DNA of 64,000 nt, taken from positions 248,001 to 312,000 of the forward strand of contig JAKSGN010000007.1 of the NCBI GenBank assembly GCA_024180945.1. The letters run 5' to 3'. A program made the position numbers and the translations under genes. The stretch comes from Macrophomina tecta (lineage: Eukaryota; Ascomycota; Dothideomycetes; Botryosphaeriales; Botryosphaeriaceae). Every line of letters starts with the position of its first letter. Within the stretch, counting starts at the first letter, position 1. A model generated the notes under the pieces. It had not been told where the DNA came from. It worked only from the letters and a program-made list of their open reading frames with translations, and did not search any database. This document shows positions 1 through 10,485 of this stretch, piece after piece.

Positions 1-13
1 TCCGAGTCAGTGT

Positions 14-313
14 CTATAGTCCTTCCAACAAGCATGCAGTATTCCGACTTACGGTGCAGTAGCAGCGCGGGTCCGTGGCAGTGCAGGAGTCACAGCCGGT
101 GAACTGCGAAGTGAAGTCCTGCCCGTAGATGTTCTCGTTGGCAGAGCTAAACGACTTGACCGTCTCGCGGATGGTGGGGCAAGCCTTCTGGAACTCAGCG
201 GCACCGTCAGTGCAGGTGGCCTTGGCGGACTTGAACTGGATGGTGTGGCGCGTGCAGCCAAGGGCGGTGCTGGCGAGGGACAGGACAGCGAGGGAGGTGG
301 TGAGGAACTGCAT
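14..313 (-). CDS. Small cysteine-rich secreted protein, first exon (3' part outside window)
   Basis: The ATG is at 313. The first 19 residues form a signal peptide (MQFLTTSLAVLSLASTALG) with cleavage predicted before a Cys. The mature part is small, polar and Cys-rich, ending in paired CxxC and CYC motifs. An unspliced reading stops at 14. However, a perfect donor GTAAGT (reverse complement of ACTTAC at 47-52) falls after codon 87 in phase 0. The coding exon is therefore probably 53-313, and the gene continues off the left edge. Size and composition resemble fungal small secreted proteins, a class that includes effectors, but no named family is recognised. It is divergent from the Zn2Cys6 regulator at 1400, with about 1.1 kb of shared upstream DNA. 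Confidence 0.7.
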   Translation of the reverse strand: MQFLTTSLAVLSLASTALGCTRHTIQFKSAKATCTDGAAEFQKACPTIRETVKSFSSANENIYGQDFTSQFTGCDSCTATDPRCYCTVSRNTACLLEGL

Positions 314-1399
314 CTTGAAAGTGTCTAGAAATGGTCCCGTTTTGTTTCTTATTCTCTTTTAGGACAGTTGAGGTTTGGATGATCACTGACAACCCGGTGC
401 AGATGAAGGGGCCTTATATACAGGACCGCATGGCAGCTCTATCGTCACGCTCAATGCGGCTCTCTGCGTCACACACCGCGATAGCCGTTCTCGAAGGCTT
501 CGGTGCACTCATGGCTCGTATCGCCCGCTGTCAGTAATTGGGAGGCCTTTTATTGGAAACGTACTCGCGTTCGCGTTCTCTCCTATTCTCACCAGATGCG
601 TGGTCTTGGAGGACTGTGATATATGAGGCCGAGCTTTCAGGCAAACCGTTACTTGCTGCTTTAAGTAGAGATCGGTGTGATCGCTCGGCGAAACGTTGCA
701 GTTGGACGGAAAGAGCGGCTTCAGTGTGCTGTGTAGATTCAGCGTAGCGCTTACGTGGACGTTCATATGCACATCGCAGAAGGAAGATACACAGGGAGAG
801 GGTTTGGAAATAATGCCCGTGGGAGGGAGTGGATGGTTCCCTTGAAACACAATGCTTAGGACGTGTCATATACGAGAGGTGTTCTTCACGCTCCAAAGCC
901 TCCTGTACAAAAGATATTGATGTGATTATAGAGTACCCAAGGAATTGAGTTTCTGAATTGCGGCTCCAGCACCATTGCTACTGTAACGAACAGAGAATCG
1001 GGCAGACTCTCGCTAAGCTTTCCTCATGAAGCTTAGGGCTAATTAGTCACCTGCCCTGCAGCTGACGGGATGTACGCCTTCTCTCCCCGTCTCGGCTTCA
1101 CATCACGTTTTCTCAATCAACTACGTTCGAGCTTCGTTGCTTTCCCCGCCATCTTCCCTCGTGCTTCGTCTTTGTCAATTCCTACCGCGAGACAGTGCAC
1201 CGCCGAGACCGGGTGTGGGCCCGGCGGGCTTATGTGCGGAGAAACTGACTCAGCGGCACAGTCCTTCCACCCCCGCCATCATGAGCTGTGATGAAACGCG
1301 AACACGAGTTGGTTACGACCGACCCTGACATTTGGCGTACTCCCTATCCAAGCGCCCCAATCTTGCGAAGACTTTACCACGCTCCGCCTTCCCTTTTCG
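314..1399. other. Divergent intergenic region
   Basis: Shared upstream region of the secreted-protein gene (leftward) and the Zn2Cys6 regulator (rightward). Apart from the TATA-like core at 414-421 I see no convincing gene. Several short overlapping ORFs lack recognisable sequence. Confidence 0.5.
414..421 (-). promoter_or_regulatory. Possible TATA element of the secreted-protein gene
   Basis: A TATATA core lies about 100 bp upstream of the ATG at 313, at the usual distance for a fungal TATA box. It is supported only by sequence and position. Confidence 0.35.
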
Positions 1400-3981
1400 A
1401 TGGACTCCCGATCTCCGGGGTCGCACCATCACCACCGTGCCGCCGCCGGCGCACGCCGGCCCCCTTCGTGCTTGCAGTGTCAGCAGCGCAAGATCAAGTG
1501 TGATCGGAAGCTGCCATGCAACCGGTGCGTTCGCGGCCGGCGCACTGGTGCTTGTTTCTATGCAGTTTCCTCCACTTCACCTTCTGTCGCTCAGGATCGC
1601 GTTGCGGCAGAGGACCAGTCCAATCATGACGCCAATGCCAGCGGACCGGCGGGTCCTGGTGATGACGGCGGTGTTGGAAATGCTGTTCATTTACGAACTG
1701 CGAGGGCTACAAGTGTAGATGTAGCCTCACTTGAGAGGAGAGTGAAAGAGTTGGAAGAGAGGCTCAAGGATCTATCTAATTCACCTAATGCCAAACCGGC
1801 AGCGGGGATCATGAGTCTACCCTACGCCTTTCGGAAGGGAAGAGTCTTTGGCCAGAGCCATTGGATGCACTTTGTCGATCCGGTGAGTATATCTTGATAC
1901 TTACTGGTTGGTCATGTTTTCTCGTACCTGTGCATTCAGGCCGCTCGTATAAATGACTGACCACCATTCCCAGTTCCCGGGCATAGTGAGGCTGGACAAA
2001 GCCAGAAAGCAAGATGCTGACATCCGGATCACTCTGGAAAGATGTGAGAAGCTGCATAAGCAGGCCCAGACCAGGGACGCTGCCTGCGAATCCTACGAGC
2101 AAAGACCTTCTCTACGAGAGCTTGTTCCTTCAGAAGGGCTGGCAACAGAGCTACTCGATGCTTATTTACGGACAATTGGCTCCGTGTTCCGAATTCTACA
2201 TGTCCCATCGTTTATGGTCCAGTACGAACGGTTTTGGGAGGACCCGCAGTCTTCGAACGAAGTATTCATATCTCAGCTTCTACTCACACTTGCAGTTGGC
2301 ACGTGCTTCAGCCCGCAAGAACGGTTGCCGTCGTTACACCGGTCCGCCATTAAGTGGATTCGCTCTGTTCAGAATTGGCTGATGTCGTCAGTTTGGGAAT
2401 CCCGGATTACTATACCTTGCGTTCAGGTTCATTGTCTGCTCCTGCTCGCTCGGCAGACTTGTTCCCTGGGCGCAACTCAGCTCTGGACATCCGCGAGCTT
2501 CCTTCTTCAGACATCCATGCAATTGGGGCTCCATCGAAGTCCGACGCTCATGCCAGGTGTGAGCGCCTTCGAGGCTGAGATGCGAAGACGATTATGGGCC
2601 AATGTTGCCGAACTGGTTGTACAGACGAGTGTCGATGCTGGGGCGGCCCCGATGCTCTCTGAGCGGGATTTCGACTGCGAGCCTCCCTCAAACATTGACG
2701 ACGAGCAACTGCATGAGGATGACATCACGCCGCCAACCCCGAGACCTTTGGACCACTTCACGGATACCACCATGCAGATCCTACTTCATCGATCTCTTCC
2801 CGCTCGTCTCGCTATTGCAACTCATCTCAATCACTTCAAGTCGGACAGTTCCTACCACACAACGTTGCGCCTTCATGCGGAGCTCACCCAACGCATACCT
2901 TCGTATCCACACTCCTCTACATCTGTGCTCCAGTCTGAGGCGCCTTCAATCTTCCAGACAAGGCTCCTCAGTCTTATGACACACCGCTTTCTCATATTAC
3001 TCCACCAGCCCTTTGCGCTCTACTCACCTAAAGATCCTTCATACGGGGTATCCCATACAGCCTGTCTCTCGACTTCGATGTTCCTACTATCATTAATACG
3101 GGCAATAACACAACCATCCCACTTATTGGGTACTCTAAACACGAGCACTGCCTTCAACTGCTCCGACACCAGTATCCCCACGTCACAGCATATATCTCTC
3201 CCTTCATTATTGCCATCATCGTGGCAACCCCGCCAACGGCATGAAATTGATGACTTCGTCCTCCTTATGCGCCGCGGCTCTGGTATGTTTAGTGAAGGTA
3301 TCCTCCGCTCGGCAATTGCCCTCGGCTTTGAATTGGTTGCGCAGCACGATCAGTATAATCGCTCCAACACTGCCTCAAGCTCTTCTACCCACGAGAAACA
3401 CGTTTCTGGTATGCCGCAGGCGCAACGGGAAGCAGAGATGCGAGGATGCAAAGCGATTGAGGATTTTATCGAGCTCTCCGAGGAGCGTATCAGAACCGCT
3501 GGGGATTCGTTCAAGACACATCTGCTTTTAATGGTGATCCTGGCAATCCTGAGGTCCTCGGAAGCAGAAGAGGAAGCGGAGGTGAAGAAGGTAATGAGGG
3601 AGAGTCTGCAGTTTTGTTCAGATGTGTTGAAAAAAAAAGTGGGAGAACGTGTTGAAGATTATGGTGATGATGACATCGGGCCAACAGCAAGAATTGCTGA
3701 TACCCAGCGTATTGGGACGTTTCGTGGTGAACAGACTGGGAATGGACCGCACGCAAATGCGATGGATGATTTTCAGTGGTTCGGTATAGTAAGCATTCCT
3801 TCCCTTTAGGCGACTGCTATATTGGATTTTACTTCCTTTTTTCTTGAGCAACTGTATCTGGAAAAGACAGCAGTGACAGATACACTCACTCATGAGCAAA
3901 CAGGGCTCGGATTTCAACTGCGATTTCGACTTTGACTTTATGATGGCGGCCCAGACAATGGAGGGTTCGCATGGGCTGTAA
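1400..3981 (+). CDS. Zn2Cys6 transcription factor with fungal_trans domain
   Basis: Model of three exons: 1400-1882, 1974-3788 and 3904-3981, all phase 0, giving about 791 aa. A His run (residues 9-12) precedes a binuclear zinc cluster with Cys at 24, 27, 34, 40, 43 and 52. A short coiled coil (VASLERRVKELEERLKDL) follows near residue 110, as expected for a dimerising GAL4-type factor. Exon 2 holds the fungal-specific regulatory domain; LLDAYLRTIGSVFRILHVP and the LWTSASFLLQTSMQLGLHR region are typical. The last exon is inferred: a GTAAGC donor at 3789 joins an acidic/aromatic tail (DFNCDFDFDFMM). It lies directly upstream of monooxygenase, SDR and transporter genes, so it is a candidate pathway regulator. 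The target is unknown. Confidence 0.88.
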
Positions 3982-4718
3982 CGAAGAGGACTCAGACATC
4001 AACGGATGGTCTTCCCGAGGCACTTTCTGGGCAACTGTACTACTTCAATTGTTTTCCGACCCAGATCATGCATCTGCTGTGCGGATCAGACAAGTTCCCG
4101 AGGCTCGCGCTCACGACTCAGATTCCGAACCGGACCCCGACCACGGCCCCGACCCCAACACCGACTCCGGCCCCGACCCCGACCCCGACCCCGACCCTGA
4201 GCCCCAAGGCAGATGCTGCATATGATGTATGCAGGGATCTAAACATCAAAGGAAGAAGGCTCGGCACGGCCCGTCAAGCCATTTCAGCTATCATTTGCCT
4301 TACGTGTTAAGAATACAACAGTGTGGTGTCAGTGACGAGTGTAGTGTTCACATGCATGCCTTATATATCAATATGACTGACCAAACTTGCTAGCTTTCTT
4401 CCTGTACAACCCATGAGTTGACCATTCCTACAGCTGGATATGAGCCTTTCTTACGTTCCGCCTTGGCGGTGCCGCGCGCGGTTTTCCTTGCGCAAATTGA
4501 CCCACAAATATTCAGATGCCCCTATTTCCTGGACAGATTCCGAGACACACATGCGGAGAGAAAAGTATCCGGAAACCGAATACTGCCTTTCCCCAAGACA
4601 TGTGGATATGGGCATCGCCTGTATAATAATGGGGGATTTGCCTGAATTCTTTGAGCACACCAACAGTTTTCACGCAACACAACTACTAACTTCTTTTTGA
4701 ACTTTTCAACATCTCGCC
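3982..4718. other. Intergenic region upstream of FAD monooxygenase
   Basis: Contains the hexamer minisatellite and a TTATATAT stretch near 4361-4368. No gene is supported. Confidence 0.5.
4130..4203. repeat. CCCCGA-type minisatellite
   Basis: Imperfect tandem hexamer array (CCCCGA/CCCCAA/CGGCCC variants), about 12 units, downstream of the regulator gene. It reads as Pro-Thr or Asp-Pro repeats in different frames, but no gene around it is convincing. Probably non-coding. Confidence 0.7.
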
Positions 4719-6249
4719 ATGGCCTTAAAAGTGCTCATAGCCGGTGGTAGCGTCTCCGGACTAACTCTTGCTCTTATTCTCCAGCGTACTGGTATCGAAT
4801 TCGAGGTCCTCGAGAAAGGCGATTTCGCGCCGCAACTGGGAGCTTCGATAGGTATCCAACCTCAGGTCGCAAGGATCTTGGACCAGTTGGGCGTTTGGGA
4901 TGATATTGCCGCAAAGGTGGTACCTCTGCGCCAGAGGAAGTTCTATGACGCTGGAATGAAATTGTGGGATGAAGATGAATCGATGGGGAAGCTGGGCGAT
5001 GCGTATGTGCCCCGCTTCGAAGATACCCCGTTACTCTCAGCCTAGTAAGCCTGGGATAGACGCATTATACTAATTCCTGCCCGAAACTCTACAGCGAGGG
5101 GCATATAACGGCTTTTGTCGAGAGGTGCGAGTTCCTGCGGATCCTGTATTCGCACATCAAGGAGAAATCCAGGTTGCATGCCCGCACTGAACTTTCATCG
5201 TACGAAGAGAGCGAATCAGGTGTTACGGTCATGACTTCCGACGGCAGAACCTTCAGGGGAAGTATTCTCGTGGGCGCCGATGGAGTTCACAGCAAGACCA
5301 GGAACCTGATTGCTGAGAAGCTTCAAATCGAGGATCAGCAACTAAGCAAGGCTCTAAAAGAATGTGAGACTGCAACACCCCGGTCCAGACGGTCCCTCTT
5401 CTGACGACGTGGTGACCTACAGGCTACACCAGCGAGTTCAAGTGTGTTTTTGCGCTGTCACACAACAAAAATTTCATTCCTGGGGGTGACGCAGTATGGG
5501 TATATCGGAAAGATCATAACACTATTGCCGTGGCCACGGTGCCAGGTCTCGCCTTTTGGTTCTTTTTCGTCAAGACACCCCTAACGCGTGTCCCGAACTG
5601 CCCGAAATTCACTGCTGAGGACATGGATGCGTTAATTGAAGAGTACGGAGACGAGGAAATAATTCCTGGCGCTACCATTAGGGACTTCTATCAGGCACGG
5701 GTCAAAGCCGCCCTGGTGCCGCTGGAAGAAGGAATCGTCCAGAAGTGGAGCCAGGAAGAGTCGTGATGATTGGCGACGCCGTACATAAGGTAGGGCTTAT
5801 TCTCAACATTGCCGTGAGCGACCATGCCATTTGTTGACCGCGGATAGGTCACCATCAACGCCGGTCTCGGCGGCAACCTCGCCATCGAAGGCATCACAAG
5901 GCTCATGAACCTGCTGGTGCCCTTAATCCAGAATAACGGGGATCTCTCAACCGGGCAAATCGAAAGCGCTTTTAAGCAGTATGAGATGGCGCACAAACCC
6001 CGGGCCAGGACCACTCTGGCCATGGCCGCCGCCACCTCGCGCATCGAATCAGAACAGAATTGGCTCTACAATTTTGCGAGCCGCTGGGTGCAGCCGGTTC
6101 TCTCAGAAGGCATGAAGTTGAAGCTGGGCGAGATATATGCGCTCGGTGGCACGTATCTGAACTTCTTGCCGTTGTCCAGTCGCAGTATTGCGAAGCTGGA
6201 GAGCAAGCGGACTGCGCAGGGGCAGGGTTGGATCAGCTCGGTACTGTGA
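4719..6249 (+). pseudogene. FAD-dependent monooxygenase (PaxM/meroterpenoid-epoxidase-like), one-base frameshift
   Basis: Exons 4719-5044, 5095-5363, 5423-5789 and 5848-6249 would encode about 454 aa. The N-terminal Rossmann fold (VLIAGGSVSGLTLAL), LVGADGVHSKTR and IGDAVHK/VTINAGLGGNLAIEG are the three FAD-binding blocks of class A flavin monooxygenases. GGSVSGL spacing and NAGLGGN are typical of the PaxM-like fungal group that epoxidises or hydroxylates lipid-like substrates. Reading breaks in exon 3 between the tryptophan codon near 5743 and GRVVMIGDA: one base is missing, which otherwise restores the usual W-x-P-G-R spacing. Exon length agrees, since exons 1-3 total 962 nt where 963 are needed. 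It is either a recent inactivation or a base-level assembly error. It follows the Zn2Cys6 gene in the same direction. Confidence 0.82.
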
Positions 6250-6436
6250 GTGGAGGTGGCCGGTGAAATAGGCACAGCGAGATATCGCAGCGGTTCTTAT
6301 GGTATCCATCAGCTGGGCTTCACGTCATCAGAAACCCAAGAACGAACCATCCTCTCATTCCTTTTCGTTTTCTGAGGACGCTCGCGGGTCACTGTGGCCG
6401 GTGCAACCCCATAGTTATAGATATCTTAGGGTTCAT

Positions 6437-7380
6437 CTACACAACCAATCTCACTTTTAGCTTGTCTCCCTCCACAATCTCCTTTTCCTTCTGCAAAAAC
6501 TCAGGCATGTCCCAGTTGCAATTTATGAGGCGTCCTGCCAGCCACTCCCGCCGCTCATGCGCCAGAAAAACAACGGTATCCCCCGCAAGCTCAGGCGTAT
6601 CCGTGAGTACTGCACAAACTTAGTCAGCAAACGTACCCCAGTAGCGAGAAGGCTACGTCTGAGCTTACCATTATACATGCTCTCCGGAATACTGAGCCCC
6701 CACTCCGTCCTGACCGACCCCGGATGCACCGCATAGCACAGCAACCCCCTTCCCGCATACTCCGTCACAACCGACTCCGTGAACTTCAACACCGCCATCT
6801 TCGACACCTGGTACGCGCTCGCTCCCGCCCGCAGCGCCAGCGCCCCCGTCGAGCTCACGTTGACGATCGTCTTCAAACCGCTCTCCCCGCCCGCGAGCAG
6901 CAAAGGCACGAACGCCCGCGTCGCCAGGTGCGTGCCCCGCAGGTTGATCTCCAGCGCGCTCCACCACGCGTCCGGGTCGGAATCCGCACCCGAAATCGGC
7001 GCCCAGGGGGGCATGTAGCCCGCGTTGTTGACCAGGACGTCGAGCCCGCCGAACGCGCGCGCGGTCGCGGCTGCTGCGGCTTCGACGGCGCGCGCGTCCC
7101 GCACGTCGAGCGCGAAGAAGAGGACGTGCAGTGCGGCGCGAGTGGCGGGCGGCGCGCAGGGTGCGATTGCCGCCGTGAGCGTCGCGCTGCTGGCGGAGGT
7201 GTCGTTGGCCGCGAGCGCGAGGCGCGTACAGCCGGCCGCGATGCAGGAGCGCGCGATGGCGAGGCCGATGCCCCGGCCGGCGCCGGTGATGAAGACGGCG
7301 CGGTTGGCGAGGGTGGAGTGGGTGGTCGGCGAGATGGCAGGGTAGGTGGTGTTGTGGGTGCGGGAGATGAAGGTGGCGCC
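6437..7380 (-). CDS. Short-chain dehydrogenase/reductase (SDR), 5' end unresolved
   Basis: The downstream exon is 6437-6609 and the upstream exon runs from 6669 to at least 7380; the intron 6610-6668 has a GTAAGC donor. At least 294 aa are open. Classical SDR motifs are present: the cofactor loop VFITGAGRGIGLAIA, NNAG, a catalytic Ser in NVSSTG and YQVSK. These indicate an NAD(P)H-dependent oxidoreductase acting on a carbonyl or alcohol. No in-frame ATG exists between the upstream stop at 7483-7485 and the coding region. A small first exon is likely: an ATG near 7467 and a GACTAAC branch site before AAAG at 7380 are suggestive, but the phases do not fit. It is convergent with the FAD monooxygenase, 187 bp apart. 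Confidence 0.85.
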
Positions 7381-8539
7381 TTTGGAGGTTAGTCGCTGTG
7401 GTGGATGATTGTGGACGGGGGTGGGTAGTTCTGTCGTGCCGGTACTATTCCGCAGTTGAAAGCATAGGAGGCGGATTGGGCGTTAAGTGGACAAATGGAT
7501 GTGGATTGTTTGAGAGTATTGATGACAGTTGAGCTTATATCAATGCTCAAGTTTCAGACACGGCTTTGGGAGCGGAATATCTTGGGCAAAGCTTCATAAT
7601 TTTGTGCCGCAGGTGTGCAGATAAGAGATGGAACACAAGGACCGGTTTCTGGAGCCTTAGGCGGGTAAGATGCCATTGCTTGAATGCTCATGAACGAAAG
7701 CTGATCGATGATTTCGTCAAGAGAGAAATAAATCTCCTTCCTAAAGGCGAGGGGACACAACAACGTAAATACAGGAGCAGCCGGCCGAGGCAAAACTTCG
7801 GTTTATCTGAAAGCCTTAATAATAATGGTGATGTAGTGGTTATCGGCTTCGCAGACAATCTTCATGCTGCCAAATACTCATCGTCTTCAAATTCTCCATA
7901 CCGCCGCTGTACGTCAGCGGCTATAGAACTGTAGAATTGCTGGCCCAATACGAATAGGAGGAATCCAAGAAGATTTACTGAGAACCAGCCTGATAGAGAG
8001 TTGAAATTCTAGTCATCAAGATATCAGCTCAAATTTGAGCGGCGCAACGCCTCTTATATTGTACCGCCTCTTGCAGCCATGTCATTAGTATTTGATGGCC
8101 TGAAGTGTCCTGATCTTAAATTGGAATCACAGAGCCTCCTCGGCGGAGGCCCACCCGAGACTACCACGCTATGCTGCTGCATCTACTAAGGCAGCGCAAG
8201 TACGGTGCGATGAACGTGTGGATAACTGTCTCCCTGGAAAAGGCAGCGGCTGATGTCGAGATTGCATGGTATATCCCTTTGAGTTGCTTGCACGCACGGC
8301 AGATAAAAGGCGGGATGACTCATCAGTCATAGAGTGGGGGCATTTCGTATGACGCGCAAAGCGGGTCGGATTGCAGTTTAGGGGTAGGCTTGAGGCATTC
8401 ATGCGTCGCCACATCGCTGCTTGCGGGGAACAGAAAAGGGCGACCATCGCACTTGGAGACCTTCCTAAACATCCCATTTTCATAATTTTCACCCTTAAAT
8501 CTCTCACAGTTTTATTTTGCTCCGCACGACCTAGCATTT
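7381..8539. other. Intergenic region between SDR and MCT-like transporter
   Basis: Holds the unresolved 5' end of the SDR and the promoter of the transporter. ORFs at 7566-7934 and 8169-8537 resemble no family and lack codon-like composition. No other feature seen. Confidence 0.45.
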
Positions 8540-10079
8540 ATGATGGCAACTAGGTGCGGTCAGAATCCCCACGAAGCCAATACTCTCCATACCGGCAATG
8601 AATTTGTGGAGTTGCGAGACGCAGAAGGAGGCTTCCGTCCGAACGGGGAATCGCTGCTCACGTCAACGCAACCGCAAGAAGGAGTCCATGTCGCCTTGAC
8701 TGAAGATGTTCCCCCGAACGGCGGGTACGGATGGGTCTGCACCGTCTGCACCTTCCTGATAAACGCCAACACATGGGGGGTTGCCAGCGTAACGTCCAAC
8801 AGAAGAATCTATGAAGGAGTAAGCAAGCACTGATAGCAGCCAGATATGGGGTGTCATTCTCAACCATTACATCTCCCACAAAACATTCCACGAAGGGTCG
8901 CACCTGCAATATGCGCTTATCGCCGGACTTTCCGTCTCGCAAGCCCTGATTATCTCACCCGTAGTGGGGGCCAGCCGCGAGTACCTGGGCGCGCGAGCCA
9001 CCAACCTGATAGGCACCGCCGTGCAGTTCGGTGCGCTCTTCGGAGCATCGTACGCCACGCGCGTCTGGCACCTCTTCCTGACGCAAGGAGTCTTCTTCGG
9101 CTGGGGCATGGGCGTCCTGTTCATCACTAGCAACACGCTGCTCCCGCCCTGGTTCTTCTCGCGGCGCAGCCTCGCCGTCGGCATCGCGACTTCCGGCGTC
9201 GGGCTCGGCGGCCTCGCATACTCACTCGCCGCTGGCCGCGTCGTCCCCACCCTTGGCGTCCCGTGGTGCTACCGCATCGTATCTTTCAGTAGCCTAGCCT
9301 GCAACCTGATCTCGTCCGTGCTCCTGCGCGACCGCGGCGCCGCCCAATCCCGCCGCCAGCAGCACCAAAAGCCGCCCTTCAACTACGCCGCCTTCACCCG
9401 GATCGAAGTCCTGCTGATCGTCTTCTGGGGCGTCGTGACGGAGCTCGGGTACATGACGCTCTTCTACTCGCTCCCCAGCTACGCCTCGTCCATCGGGCTG
9501 TCCGCGTCGCAGGGCGCGCTCGCCAACGCGCTGCTCAACCTCGGCCTGGGCGTTGGCCGCCCCATCGTCGGCTACTACTCCGACCGCCTCGGCCGCATCA
9601 ACATGGCGCTCGGCATGACCCTGCTCTGCGCCGTCCTGTGCCTCGCGCTGTGGATCCCCGCCCAGAGCTACGGCCCGCTGGCCGCCTTCGCGGTGCTGGC
9701 GGGCGCCGTGTGCGGCACCTTCTGGGGCACCATCGCACCCGTGCTGGTGGAGGTCGTGGGCCTGCGCGAAATGGCCGGCGTCTTTGGCGTCATTTGCTTT
9801 GCGCTGGTCCTGCCGACGACGTTCGCGGAGCCGATTGCCATGCAGTTGGTCGGGGTGGCCGGGGTGGGCTCGGGCTATCTCGCCGCGCAGATCTTTGTTG
9901 GCGTCATGTTCATGCTCGGCGCGTTGAGCGTGTGGATTCTGAGGTCGTGGATGATTTTCCAGATTGAGAAAAAGGCGGCAAACGAGAGGGCGGAGAACCA
10001 GGGCGTGGCGACGGTGCGGAGGGTTAATTCGAAGCTGTGGCTTACGCCGAGGAGGATGTTCATGCTGCGGAGGGTGTAA
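8540..10079 (+). CDS. MFS transporter, monocarboxylate-transporter-like
   Basis: Exons 8540-8788 and 8844-10079 give 494 aa. The 83-residue first exon is a cytosolic N-terminus running into the MCT signature PPNGGYGWVCTVCTF, and the spliced NTWGVAS-IWGVILNHYIS is the classic first membrane segment of fungal MCH/MCT proteins. The rest is strongly hydrophobic with about 12 segments. A conserved loop GYYSDRLGRINM follows segment 8, and the C-terminus is basic. Family members carry monocarboxylates, riboflavin or metabolites across the plasma membrane; substrate cannot be read from sequence. Its place between two flavin monooxygenases and an SDR suggests uptake or export for that pathway. Confidence 0.9.
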
Positions 10080-10485
10080 TTGAGGGCTTCTCAAAGTAGC
10101 ATGCTTGGTTTATCCGAGCGTGGTCGCGACAATGTTACGCGGGGAGTAAAAGGAGAGCGCTTGATGAAACGATGTCATGCTGGAGTATCACTATGTTTCG
10201 AAGTGAGCCGTAGTAAAGCGGTGCGTTATAAGATTGAGCAGGATATACATGTATACGAGGGCTGAAAGACCGTTATAATATACGCAAATCTCTCGCATCT
10301 TTTGATATAATCCAGAGTCTTCCTCTGGCCACAGATCTCAGACCTGGCGTTCCATGCCAGAGACGATCCACACTTGGCGTATTCCGCTCTCCGCCACTTA
10401 GCTGGACATCTCAATACCGTGATCACGACCCACGCTTACTGCGTGGTTCCAGGCATTATGTGCAAGGCACTGCTTTATGGCCATT
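10080..10485. other. Convergent 3' intergenic region
   Basis: Lies between the 3' ends of the MCT-like gene and the salicylate-hydroxylase-like gene. Nothing recognisable seen. Confidence 0.5.

Noticed and set aside
4068..4310. Pro-Thr repeat ORF after the first regulator
   Set aside because: It is the translation of a hexamer minisatellite; no signal peptide or conserved flanks.
9294..10094. 266-codon minus ORF antisense to the MCT-like transporter
   Set aside because: Shadow of a GC-rich gene; composition is Arg/His/Gln-rich with no domain, and the plus strand is clearly the transporter.
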